A DNA stretch of 6,928 nt from JAWVEV01 sp033856535 (GTDB lineage Bacteria > Actinomycetota > Thermoleophilia > Miltoncostaeales > Miltoncostaeaceae): positions 1-6,928 of the forward strand of contig JAWVEV010000107.1 of assembly GCA_033856535.1 (NCBI GenBank), written 5' to 3'. This document shows positions 1-6,262 of the stretch, in pieces. The notes below the pieces were generated by a model. It saw nothing but the letters and a program-made list of their open reading frames with translations, searched no databases and was not told the DNA's origin. The position numbers were made by a program, and so were the translations under genes. Numbering within the stretch: the stretch's first letter is position 1; each line of letters starts with the position of its first letter.

Positions 1-2
1 AC

Positions 3-2060
3 CGGGCGGTGAGCGAGGGCGAGATGGAGGCCGAGCCGGACGAGGAGGAGGCGCCGCCGGAGCCGGTCGCCGCGCTGCCGCTGGTCGGCCGCGCCGGGGA
101 GCGGGCGACCGTGGTGCGCGCGTACGAGGCGGCGCGGGCCGACGGCCGGATGGTCGTGCTCGAGGGGGAGGCGGGGATCGGCAAGACCCGGCTGGTCGAG
201 GAGGTCGTCGGCGAGCTCCGCGCCCGCGGCGCGGCGGTCCTCGAGGCGCGCTGCCACGAGGACGAGCGCGGGCTGCCCTACGCCGCCGTGGCCGAGCTCC
301 TGCGCGGGCTCGTCCGCGACGGCCGCGCGGTGGCCGCGCGCCCCGAGGACCGGACCGAGGCGGCCCGGCTCGTCCCCGAGCTGGCACCGGCGCCGGCCGT
401 GGGCCCGCTCGACGGCCCGGGCGCGCACGCGCGGATGCTCGAGGCGATCGCCGCCGTCCTCTTGGCCGCCCCTCCGGAGGGGCCCCCGCCGGCGGTGGTC
501 GTCGACGACCTGCAGTGGGTCGACGACGCCTCGCTCGAGGCGCTCGGCTTCCTGGCGCGGCGGCTGGCCGGCCGTCCCGGGGTCGTGCTGGGCGCCTGGC
601 GCGGGGAGGAGGTCCCACCGGGGCACGCGCTGCGGCGGCTGCCCGCGATGCTGGTCCCGCTCGGGCGGCTGACCGAGGCGGACGTGATCGAGATCGTGGC
701 CGGCACCGGCCGGCCGGACGCGGAGGCCCTCGGGCGGCGGGTGCACCGCGAGACCGGCGGGCTGCCCTTCTTCGTGGCGGAGTGGCTCGCGGCGGGCGTC
801 GACACCGGGGGCGTCCCGAGCGGGGCGCGCGAGTTCGTACGCGAGCGCGTGGGCCGCGCGAGCGAGGTGGGCCGCCAGCTGCTGGCCGCCGCGGCGGTCA
901 TCGGCGGGCCCTTCGGCCCCGAGCTCCTTCGCGCGGCCAGCGGCCGCGACGACGTCGAGGTGGTCGGCGGCCTCGAGGAGCTGACCGCTCGCGGCCTGCT
1001 GGCCGAGCTCGCCGGCGACGCCGAGCCCGAGCCGGCCTACCGGGTGGCCCACGACATCGTGCGCTCGGTGGTCTACGAGGACGCCAGCCGCGCCCGGCGC
1101 CGGCTGCTGCACGGGCGCGCCGCCGACGCCCTGGCCGCCGGCGCGCCGCCCGACCGGCGCGGCCGGGTCGCGGCCCTGGTGGCGGCGCACCTGGAGCGGG
1201 CCGGCCGCGAGCCCGAGGCCGCCGTCGAGCACGAGCTCGCGGGCGAGCACGCCGCCGCGCTGTACGCGAACGCCGAGGCCCTGGCGGCCTTCCGCGCGGC
1301 CGCCGCGCTCGGCCATCCCGACCCGGTCCGGATCCAGGAGCGCTGCGGCGACCTGGAGACGCTGCTCGGCGACTACGCCGCCGCGATCGGCAGCTACGAG
1401 GCAGCCGCCGCGGAGGCCGGGCCGGCCGCCCTGGCCCGGATCGAGCACAAGCTGGGCGGCCTTCACGGCCGGCGCGGCGACTGGGCGCTGGCCGAGGGCC
1501 ACCTGACCGCGGCGCTCGACCTGCTCGGTCCCGACGGCGAGGGTCGCGCGCGGGCGCTGGCCGACCTGAGCCTGGCCGCGCATCAGCGCCGCGACGCCGG
1601 CACGGCCGAGCGCCTGGCCGCGGACGCCCTCGCGGCGGCCGAGGCGGCCGGCGACGCGGACGGCCTGGCCCGGGCGCTCAACATCCTGGGCGTGATCGAG
1701 ACCGCCGCCGGGCGGCGGGAGGCGGCCGGCGAGCACCTGCGCCGGAGCCTGGCCGCCGCGGAGGAGCTCGGCGACGCCACGGCCCGCGTGGCCGCCCTGA
1801 ACAACCTGGCCCTGCTCGCCGGCGCCGAGGGCCGGCGCGAGGAGGCCCTGCGGATCCTGGACGAGGCGCTCGAGCTCTGCGTCCGCCAAGGCGACCGCCA
1901 CCGCGAGGCGGCGCTCCGCAACAACGCGGCCGACCTGCTGCACGGCGCCGGCCGCTCCGAGGACGCGATGGCCGAGCTCAAGCGCGCGGTGGCGCTCTTC
2001 GCCGAGGTGGGCGTCTCCGAGCCCGGACGCGGGGAGATCTGGAAGCTCGACCGCTGGTGA
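3..2060 (+). CDS. AAA/STAND-type ATPase with C-terminal TPR repeats, 5' partial
   Basis: A P-loop ATPase regulator protein of the type with an AAA_16-like NTPase followed by a helical TPR domain, likely a cytoplasmic signalling or transcription-control protein. Residues are counted from the GTG at 9. An acidic Glu/Pro linker (2-20) leads into the family's opening motif LVGR (25-28). Walker A is GEAGIGKT (53-60) and Walker B is VVVDDLQW (163-170). A lid/winged-helix-like segment with VAHDIVRSVVYED lies near 347. From about 400 to 660 there are Ala/Leu-rich helical pairs of TPR type, several with alternating N/L 'LNNLALL' and 'LRNNAADLL' cores. The protein ends right after the TPRs, with no LuxR HTH at the C-terminus. 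The frame is open to the left edge and the acidic stretch looks like an interdomain linker, so I infer a missing N-terminal domain (SARP/BTAD or a nucleotide cyclase are the usual partners). GTG at 9 could be the true start but has no clear Shine-Dalgarno in the 8 visible bases. Confidence 0.85.
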   Translation, partial: RAVSEGEMEAEPDEEEAPPEPVAALPLVGRAGERATVVRAYEAARADGRMVVLEGEAGIGKTRLVEEVVGELRARGAAVLEARCHEDERGLPYAAVAELLRGLVRDGRAVAARPEDRTEAARLVPELAPAPAVGPLDGPGAHARMLEAIAAVLLAAPPEGPPPAVVVDDLQWVDDASLEALGFLARRLAGRPGVVLGAWRGEEVPPGHALRRLPAMLVPLGRLTEADVIEIVAGTGRPDAEALGRRVHRETGGLPFFVAEWLAAGVDTGGVPSGAREFVRERVGRASEVGRQLLAAAAVIGGPFGPELLRAASGRDDVEVVGGLEELTARGLLAELAGDAEPEPAYRVAHDIVRSVVYEDASRARRRLLHGRAADALAAGAPPDRRGRVAALVAAHLERAGREPEAAVEHELAGEHAAALYANAEALAAFRAAAALGHPDPVRIQERCGDLETLLGDYAAAIGSYEAAAAEAGPAALARIEHKLGGLHGRRGDWALAEGHLTAALDLLGPDGEGRARALADLSLAAHQRRDAGTAERLAADALAAAEAAGDADGLARALNILGVIETAAGRREAAGEHLRRSLAAAEELGDATARVAALNNLALLAGAEGRREEALRILDEALELCVRQGDRHREAALRNNAADLLHGAGRSEDAMAELKRAVALFAEVGVSEPGRGEIWKLDRW

Positions 2061-2130
2061 GCTTCTCCCAGGCTTCACACCTTCGGCCAGGCAGGACCCC
2101 TCCCCGGCCGCGCGAACCCTCGACCAACCG

Positions 2131-2153
2131 CGGGGGCGCGCAGGAGGCCCCCG
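2131..2153 (+). terminator. hairpin downstream of the ATPase gene
   Basis: A perfect 7-bp GC stem (CGGGGGC 2131-2137 with GCCCCCG 2147-2153) has a 9-nt loop and lies 71 nt after the ATPase stop codon. There is no T-tract after it, so intrinsic termination is uncertain, although T-less hairpins are common in high-GC actinobacteria. It also lies about 37 nt upstream of the next start codon, so it could instead be a leader structure of the small gene. Confidence 0.45.
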
Positions 2154-2179
2154 GGCCTAGCGTGGTGGCGATCCCGATC

Positions 2180-2185
2180 GGAGGA
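2180..2185 (+). promoter_or_regulatory. strong Shine-Dalgarno GGAGGA for the small exported peptide
   Basis: GGAGGA is followed by four C and then GTG at 2190. It is the best ribosome binding site in the window, and it decides both the reality and the GTG start of the 66-codon gene. The spacing of 4 nt is at the short end of the normal range. Confidence 0.7.
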
Positions 2186-2189
2186 CCCC

Positions 2190-2390
2190 GTGCCGAAGTC
2201 CCAACCCGCGTTCCGCCGCCTCGTCGGCCGATCGCTGGTGGGGGCGTTCGCCGCGATGGTCGGGATCTCGTTCGCACCCGCGAACGCCTCTCCGCCGGCC
2301 GCGCCCGACCCTGTTGCAGGGGTGTGGTGGGAGGACGGGCCGGCCGGCGGTCAGGGCGACTCCCCGACGGGGTTGCCCGGCCTGAAATAG
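2190..2390 (+). CDS. small exported peptide, 66 aa, unknown function
   Basis: I do not recognise the family. The peptide has a classical Sec signal: a basic N-region (Lys3, Arg9, Arg10, Arg14), a hydrophobic core LVGAFAAMVGISF and a likely signal peptidase I site after Ala-Asn-Ala near residue 33. The mature part would be only about 33 residues, rich in Pro, Gly, Asp and Ala. It contains a Trp pair (VWWED) and a Gly/Pro tail ending in Lys, and has no cysteines. Reality is supported by GGAGGA four bases before GTG, by mostly G/C third positions (about nine exceptions in 66 codons) and by a perfect hairpin starting on the base after the stop. It sits alone between the ATPase gene and the convergent kelch gene, so it is probably monocistronic. 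It could be a secreted signal, a bacteriocin-like or matrix peptide, or an uncharacterised surface peptide; none is proven. Confidence 0.6.
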   Translation: MPKSQPAFRRLVGRSLVGAFAAMVGISFAPANASPPAAPDPVAGVWWEDGPAGGQGDSPTGLPGLK

Positions 2391-2415
2391 GCCGGGGGCT
2401 CATCGCGCCCCCGGC
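2391..2415. terminator. perfect 9-bp hairpin between convergent genes
   Basis: GCCGGGGGC (2391-2399) pairs exactly with GCCCCCGGC (2407-2415) across a 7-nt loop. It begins on the base after the small gene's TAG stop and lies 45 nt past the convergent kelch stop, so it can serve transcripts from both strands. No T-run follows on either side, so the mode of termination is inferred. Confidence 0.6.
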
Positions 2416-2459
2416 CCGGATCCCTCACGCCCGCCGCGGTCGCGGGCGCGTCGCCGCGG

Positions 2460-4208
2460 TCAGGCCCGCGGGCTCTCCGCCGGTCCGTCGCCGCTCGGCT
2501 TCGCCGAGCCGCTCGGCGCGATCACCAGCCGGTCCAGGATCGTCCCGTCCTCGCGGGCGAACACGTGGATCGTGTGCGTGCCGGCGGTGGTGACGCTGAT
2601 GGTGGCCGGGGTCGGCCCGTCACGGGACGCGTCCATCCAGGTCCAGTTGCCGTAGGTCGTGGTCTGGATCTTGTCCGAGCTCGACGGGATGGTCCCGTCG
2701 ATGCCGACGTGCAGCGAGTTGTTATCGTCGTCCGCCGGCAGGATCCGCAGCGCCAGCCGGTAGGTGCCGGCCTGGCTGAAGTAGACCCGGTAGCGCAGCT
2801 CGGGCGCCTGCGTCAGCGCCCCCGGCGGCTCGTAGAGCGCGTCGGTGTCCGGCAGGACGGTGACGGCCGAGCCGACCGCGCCGGCCGGCGTCGAGATCTG
2901 CCACGCCTTCGAGGACCGCCCGACGTTCTGGGCGAAGTTCTCGGCATCGATCGTCACCACGCCGTTCTGCGGCAGGAACGCGCCGGCCTCGGGGTCCGGC
3001 GGCGGCGGCGGCGGGGGCGGCGGGGGCGGCGGCTCCTCGCCGCCACCGAGGTCCGGGATGCTCGTGCTGACCCAGACCGTCCGGGTGCCGGTGCCGTTGT
3101 AGCCGGTCGCCGAGACGATGTGGCCGTTGATGGCGCCCATCACCGGCGTCTTGCGGCCCGAGGGCAGGCCCGGCAGGACCGTCCACTTGTTGGTGGAGGG
3201 GTCGTAGGCCGCCATGTCCTTGCTCGGGATGTTCCCGTTGTTGGTGCCGCCGCCGACGATGATCTTGCCGGCGACCGCGAAGGTCGACGCGGTGATGTGG
3301 CCGCGGGCGGTCGGCATGTCGGCGACCCGGGTCCAGGTGTTCGTGCTCGGGTCGTAGCGGTCGACGCGCTTCTGGTTGCCCTGGCTCTCGTTGCTGCCGA
3401 GCTGGCCGCCGATCGCGTAGACCATGCCGTTGAGGGCGGCGCCGGACATGTGGTTGCGCAACGCGGGGATGTCGGCCTTCTGCTGCCAGCCCGCCGACTG
3501 GTCGGCGGTGTCGAGCATCCAGGTGTCGTTCTGGTCCGTGATCGTCCCGCTGCCGGCCGCTCGGGTCCCGCCGCCGAAGAAGTAGATCTTCGAGCCGATC
3601 GCGGCCGCGCCGCCGGCGCCGCGGGCCGAGGGAAGGTCCGGGCCGCGGGACCAGGTGTTGCTGCTGGTGTCGTACTTCAGGACGTACTTGATGCTCGGCC
3701 CCGGGTGCTTGCCCTCGAAGCCGCCGATCAGCCAGATGGTGTCGCCGACGAGCACGGCCGGCGCGTGGGTGACGGTCTTGGGCGCGTCGGCCAGCCGCTT
3801 CCAGCTGTCGGTCGCGAGGTCGTAGGAATCGGAGCGCGGCGATACCCCCGCCGTGTACTTGCCGAAGCCGCCGAGCGCCCAGATCTTCCCGAAGGCGGCG
3901 AGGCCGCAGCTCTCGAAGCGCTCGGTCGGGTGCGGGGTGCCGGTCTGCCAGGAGAAGGTGATCTCCTTGACGGTGCGGACGCCGGTCCGCGCCAGCCAGG
4001 TGGCGTTGCGCTTCGCCTTGGGCGCGACGTACTTCGGCAGCTTCGGGTTGACCACCCCGACCGCGTGATCGTGCATGCCGCCGTGCGCCGCCGCCACCGC
4101 GCCGGAGCCCGGCCCGACGCCGCCGGGGCCGACCAGACCCCCCAGCGCCAGGCAGCCGGCGCTCGCCGTGGCCGCCACGAGCGCGAAACTCGTGCCTCGA
4201 CGTCCCAT
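2460..4208 (-). CDS. secreted kelch-repeat protein with C-terminal CBM6-like domain
   Basis: An exported 582-aa protein, probably a surface or secreted glycan- or protein-binding factor; no catalytic site is recognised. ATG at 4208 is chosen over an in-frame TTG at 4238 because GGAGGG lies 9 nt upstream and the signal peptide then starts cleanly (MGRRG plus an Ala/Leu/Gly core). A likely cleavage after Ala41 leaves His42 of HGGMHDH as mature N-terminus. Residues 95-383 hold six kelch blades: GLAAFGKIWALGGF, APAVLVGDTIWLIGGF, GGAAAIGSKIYFFGGG, SGAALNGMVYAIGG, AGKIIVGGG and the degenerate INGHIVSATGYNG. A 12-Pro hinge (393-404) leads to a beta-sandwich (about 415-563) with TIDAEN (419-424), NWTW (521-524) and THTIHVFAREDGTILDRLVI. 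This resembles CBM6-like and GH115 C-terminal modules. It is a paralogue of the upstream kelch gene, 122 nt away on the same strand. A six-bladed propeller without copper ligands argues against galactose oxidase. Confidence 0.85.
   Translation of the reverse strand: MGRRGTSFALVAATASAGCLALGGLVGPGGVGPGSGAVAAAHGGMHDHAVGVVNPKLPKYVAPKAKRNATWLARTGVRTVKEITFSWQTGTPHPTERFESCGLAAFGKIWALGGFGKYTAGVSPRSDSYDLATDSWKRLADAPKTVTHAPAVLVGDTIWLIGGFEGKHPGPSIKYVLKYDTSSNTWSRGPDLPSARGAGGAAAIGSKIYFFGGGTRAAGSGTITDQNDTWMLDTADQSAGWQQKADIPALRNHMSGAALNGMVYAIGGQLGSNESQGNQKRVDRYDPSTNTWTRVADMPTARGHITASTFAVAGKIIVGGGTNNGNIPSKDMAAYDPSTNKWTVLPGLPSGRKTPVMGAINGHIVSATGYNGTGTRTVWVSTSIPDLGGGEEPPPPPPPPPPPPDPEAGAFLPQNGVVTIDAENFAQNVGRSSKAWQISTPAGAVGSAVTVLPDTDALYEPPGALTQAPELRYRVYFSQAGTYRLALRILPADDDNNSLHVGIDGTIPSSSDKIQTTTYGNWTWMDASRDGPTPATISVTTAGTHTIHVFAREDGTILDRLVIAPSGSAKPSGDGPAESPRA
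2997..3032 (-). repeat. GGC-rich simple repeat encoding a 12-proline hinge
   Basis: Thirty-six bases of GGC/GGG units on the + strand encode twelve consecutive prolines (CCG/CCC/CCC-type codons) between the kelch propeller and the CBM6-like module. Polyproline gives a stiff extended spacer. The DNA is a simple-sequence tract and may vary in length in steps of three bases. Confidence 0.85.
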
Positions 4209-4263
4209 GTCCCTGATCCCTCCGTCGGTTTTCAACAAAAGCTCATGCTGTGCGGCCGGTTTC

Positions 4264-4269
4264 TGTCAA
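4264..4269 (-). promoter_or_regulatory. candidate -35 box TTGACA for the second kelch gene
   Basis: Read on the - strand this is an exact TTGACA, 55 nt before the ATG at 4208, within a short AT-richer patch (4230-4270) in otherwise extremely GC-rich DNA. The -10 position 16-18 nt further on (CATGAG/ATGAGC/TGAGCT) matches TATAAT poorly. The promoter is therefore only partly supported, and the gene may also be read through from the upstream kelch gene. Confidence 0.35.
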
Positions 4270-4306
4270 TCGTCGCGGGCTCGCGGCGACCGTCCGACCC
4301 GATGCC

Positions 4307-4324
4307 GGGCGCCGTCGGGCGCCC
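4307..4324 (-). terminator. hairpin just after the first kelch gene
   Basis: GGGCGCC (4307-4313) and GGCGCCC (4318-4324) form a perfect 7-bp stem with a 4-nt loop. On the - strand it begins 6 bases beyond the stop codon of the kelch/45-aa-repeat gene and precedes the candidate TTGACA of the next gene. There is no T-tract. It is probably a terminator or a 3'-end stabiliser between the two paralogues. Confidence 0.4.
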
Positions 4325-4330
4325 TCGTCC

Positions 4331-6040
4331 TCAGCCCCCCTGGGCGGCCACCATCTCGGCGAGGGCGTTCACCCGTCGCACGGCGGCCTGCGAAATGCGC
4401 TGGTTGATCAGGAGCTGTCGCGCGGTGAGCGTGACCCGGCCCTTGCCCGGCCGCTCGGTCGTGGCCCGCCCCGATTGCCCGCTCAGGATGCGCTCGAGGG
4501 CCGCCACCCGGCGCAGCGCCGCCTGCGAGATGCGCTGGTTGATCCGGAGCTGGCCGACCGTGAGCTCGACCGTCACGGCCTTGCCCGGCTTGTGCGGCTT
4601 CGGCCCCGGCTTGCCCGTGACCGCGGCGATGAGCTCGTTCACCCGTCGCACGGCGGCCTGCGAGATGCGCTGGTTGATGCGGATCTGGGTGACGCTCAGG
4701 GTGACCTTGCCGCCCTCGTGCCCGCCCGGCTCGGTCGCCGGCGGCTTCACCTGCGGCACGACGGTCTGCGGCGGCACCGTGGCTCCGTCGCCCTGGGGCG
4801 GGCTCGGCGTCGGCGGCGGGCTGGGGGTCGTGGGCGTCTCCGGCACCGTCTGCGTCGTGGGGACCGTCGGCGTCGTGGGCGTCGTCTCGACGGGCGGCTC
4901 CGGCTCGGGCGGCTGCGGCAGCTGGGGCGCGTCCGGCGAGGTCAGCCAGCCGATCGGCGAGCTGATCCAGACGGTCTTGGTGCCGGTGCCGTTGTAGCCC
5001 GTCGCCGAGACGATCCGGTGGTCGATCGCGCCCATGACCGGGGACTTGCGCCCGGAGGGGAGCTTCGGCAGCACCTGCCAGGTGTTGGCGACCGGGTCGT
5101 AGGCGGCGACGTCGCGGGAGGGGATGTTCCCGTTGTTGGTCCCACCCGCCACGATGATCTTCCCGCCGGCCACGAAGGTCGACGAGGTGATGTGGCTGCG
5201 GGCGGTGGGCATGTCGGCCACCCGGGTCCACTTGTCGGTGCCCGGGTCGTAGCGCTCGACGCGCTTCTGGTTCGCCTCGTGCTCGTCGCCGTTCAGCGCG
5301 CCGCCGATCGAGTAGATCGCGCCGTTCACGGTCGCCCCGCTCATGTGGTCGCGCGGCACGAGCATGGGCGCGCGCACCTGCCAGCCCGCCGACTCGTTCG
5401 AGAGGTCCAGGGCCCAGTGCTCGGTCTCGCTCGGGTAGCCGAGCTCGCCCTTCTTGCGGTTGCCGCCGCCGAAGTAGTGGAGCCAGCCGTCGAGGTAGGC
5501 GGCGCCGCCGGCGCCGCGGGGCTGCGGCAGGCTGGGCCCGCGGGTCCAGGTGTCGGTGGCCGTGTCGTACTTCCAGACGTCCTTGGTGGCCGGCCCGGGG
5601 TGGTCGCCCACGAAGCCGCCGACCAGCCAGATCGTGGTGCCGACCAGCACCGCCGGGACGTGGGTCACCGTGATCGGCATGTCCTTGATGCGGGTCCACT
5701 TGTCGGTCGCCGGGTCGTAGACGTCCGAGCGCGGCGAGGACTGGGCGGTGTACTTGCCGAAGCCGCCGATCACCCAGAGCTTCCCGAACGCCGCCAGCCC
5801 GTTGCTTTCGAAGCGCTCGATCGGGTGGCTGGTCGCCGTCTGCCAGGTGAACTCGTCGGCGAAGACCCGGAACCCGCCCGCCGCCGGAGGCGTGTACGCG
5901 GGGAGGACCGGGTCCACCGCTCCGTTGAGCACGAAGCTGTCCGGCAGGGTGCATCCCAGGGCGCGCAGCCCGCCGCCGAGCATCAGGCAGCCGCCGGCCA
6001 GCGCGATCACGAGCGCGCGGCTCGTTCGTCCAGATCTCAT
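4331..6040 (-). CDS. secreted kelch-repeat protein with Pro/Thr linker and three C-terminal 45-aa repeats
   Basis: An exported 569-aa paralogue of the neighbouring kelch protein, with unknown partner. ATG at 6040 gives an N-terminus that lines up with the paralogue (basic MRSGRTSR, then hydrophobic Leu/Ala/Gly core to about residue 30). A GTG at 6091 would add 17 residues before the signal, and neither start has a good Shine-Dalgarno. Six kelch blades span about 75-362, nearly superposable on the paralogue (GLAAFGKLWVIGGFGKYTA, TIWLVGGF, MSGATVNGAIYSIGG, AGGTNNGNIPS, SATGYNGTGT). Residues 364-445 are a Pro/Thr-rich, probably disordered and perhaps glycosylated linker. The tail has three repeats starting at Val446, Val491 and Val536 with exact 45-residue period, each with INQRISQAA[VL]RRV. 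No transmembrane anchor or sortase motif is seen. It is divergent from the TasA-like gene, separated by 291 nt, and is the first gene of the kelch pair. Confidence 0.85.
   Translation of the reverse strand: MRSGRTSRALVIALAGGCLMLGGGLRALGCTLPDSFVLNGAVDPVLPAYTPPAAGGFRVFADEFTWQTATSHPIERFESNGLAAFGKLWVIGGFGKYTAQSSPRSDVYDPATDKWTRIKDMPITVTHVPAVLVGTTIWLVGGFVGDHPGPATKDVWKYDTATDTWTRGPSLPQPRGAGGAAYLDGWLHYFGGGNRKKGELGYPSETEHWALDLSNESAGWQVRAPMLVPRDHMSGATVNGAIYSIGGALNGDEHEANQKRVERYDPGTDKWTRVADMPTARSHITSSTFVAGGKIIVAGGTNNGNIPSRDVAAYDPVANTWQVLPKLPSGRKSPVMGAIDHRIVSATGYNGTGTKTVWISSPIGWLTSPDAPQLPQPPEPEPPVETTPTTPTVPTTQTVPETPTTPSPPPTPSPPQGDGATVPPQTVVPQVKPPATEPGGHEGGKVTLSVTQIRINQRISQAAVRRVNELIAAVTGKPGPKPHKPGKAVTVELTVGQLRINQRISQAALRRVAALERILSGQSGRATTERPGKGRVTLTARQLLINQRISQAAVRRVNALAEMVAAQGG
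4343..4705 (-). repeat. three tandem 45-residue (135-bp) coding repeats
   Basis: The 31-residue cores lie at 4613-4705, 4478-4570 and 4343-4435, with 14-codon spacers, so the period is exactly 135 bp twice. All cores share V-x-L-[ST]-x-x-Q-[IL]-x-INQRISQAA-[VL]-RRV-x-x-L, while spacers are Lys/Gly/Pro- or Arg/Thr-rich and not conserved. At DNA level 4367-4408 and 4637-4678 agree at 41 of 42 bases, while the middle copy is more diverged. The core looks like a short beta strand followed by an amphipathic basic helix. I know no named family for it. Confidence 0.9.
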
Positions 6041-6233
6041 TCGCAGTCGTCCGGTCGCTCGCGAACCGCGCCGGAGTGGCGCGCTCGGCACGATGGTCGC
6101 AGGGGTCTCCCGATTCGCGCGACCGCCTTTCGGTCAGTCCGCGGGCGGGCGGCCTGGCCGCACGGCGCCGCCGGGCTCCCCCGGCCGGATGGACGCCTCG
6201 GCCCGGGCCGACGGCCTCCCGTAGGGGCCGTGG

Positions 6234-6251
6234 CGATACCGGATCGATACC
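6234..6251. promoter_or_regulatory. CGATACC direct repeat, possible operator
   Basis: Two exact CGATACC copies start 11 bp apart, about one helical turn, so a dimeric regulator could bind both on one DNA face. They lie 81 bp upstream of the TasA-like start and are AT-richer than their surroundings. Regulator identity is unknown, and the function is inferred from spacing only. Confidence 0.3.
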
Positions 6252-6262
6252 TCCCGGTGCCC

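Noticed and set aside
3..2060. LuxR-family LAL/MalT-type transcription activator
   Set aside because: The ATPase and TPR architecture fits, but the stop follows the TPR region directly and no C-terminal HTH is present. Any DNA-binding domain would have to be N-terminal and outside the window.
2493..2509. GCTCGGC-TTC-GCCGAGC hairpin
   Set aside because: It is a perfect stem but lies inside the coding end of the CBM-kelch gene. GGCTTCGCC-type stems are very common in high-GC genomes, so I do not call it a terminator.
515..2593. 692-codon + strand frame overlapping the ATPase gene
   Set aside because: It is Arg/Gly/Pro-rich, has no domain, and covers a frame with Walker motifs and TPRs; it is a shadow frame.
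2460..4208. Galactose oxidase-like copper enzyme
   Set aside because: Kelch plus carbohydrate-binding module recalls galactose oxidase. However, there are only six blades, no C-terminal domain with the copper His, no Cys-Tyr pair in a matching place, and the binding module is at the opposite end.
4343..4705. CRISPR array or mobile-element repeats
   Set aside because: The repeats are in frame, with 135-bp period and coding constraint (conserved protein core), not short identical repeats with unique spacers. No transposase or terminal inverted repeats are present.
2565..4997. 810-codon + strand open frame across both kelch genes
   Set aside because: It runs antisense through two well-supported genes and across their boundary, with Arg/Val/Asp-rich composition and no recognisable domain. 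It is a high-GC artefact.
5950..6040. Lipoprotein signal in the kelch proteins (Gly-Cys in the signal region)
   Set aside because: AGGC and ALGC in the first kelch protein and SAGC in the second do not fit the lipobox well (no Leu at -3 and small residues out of place). A Sec signal is the safer reading.
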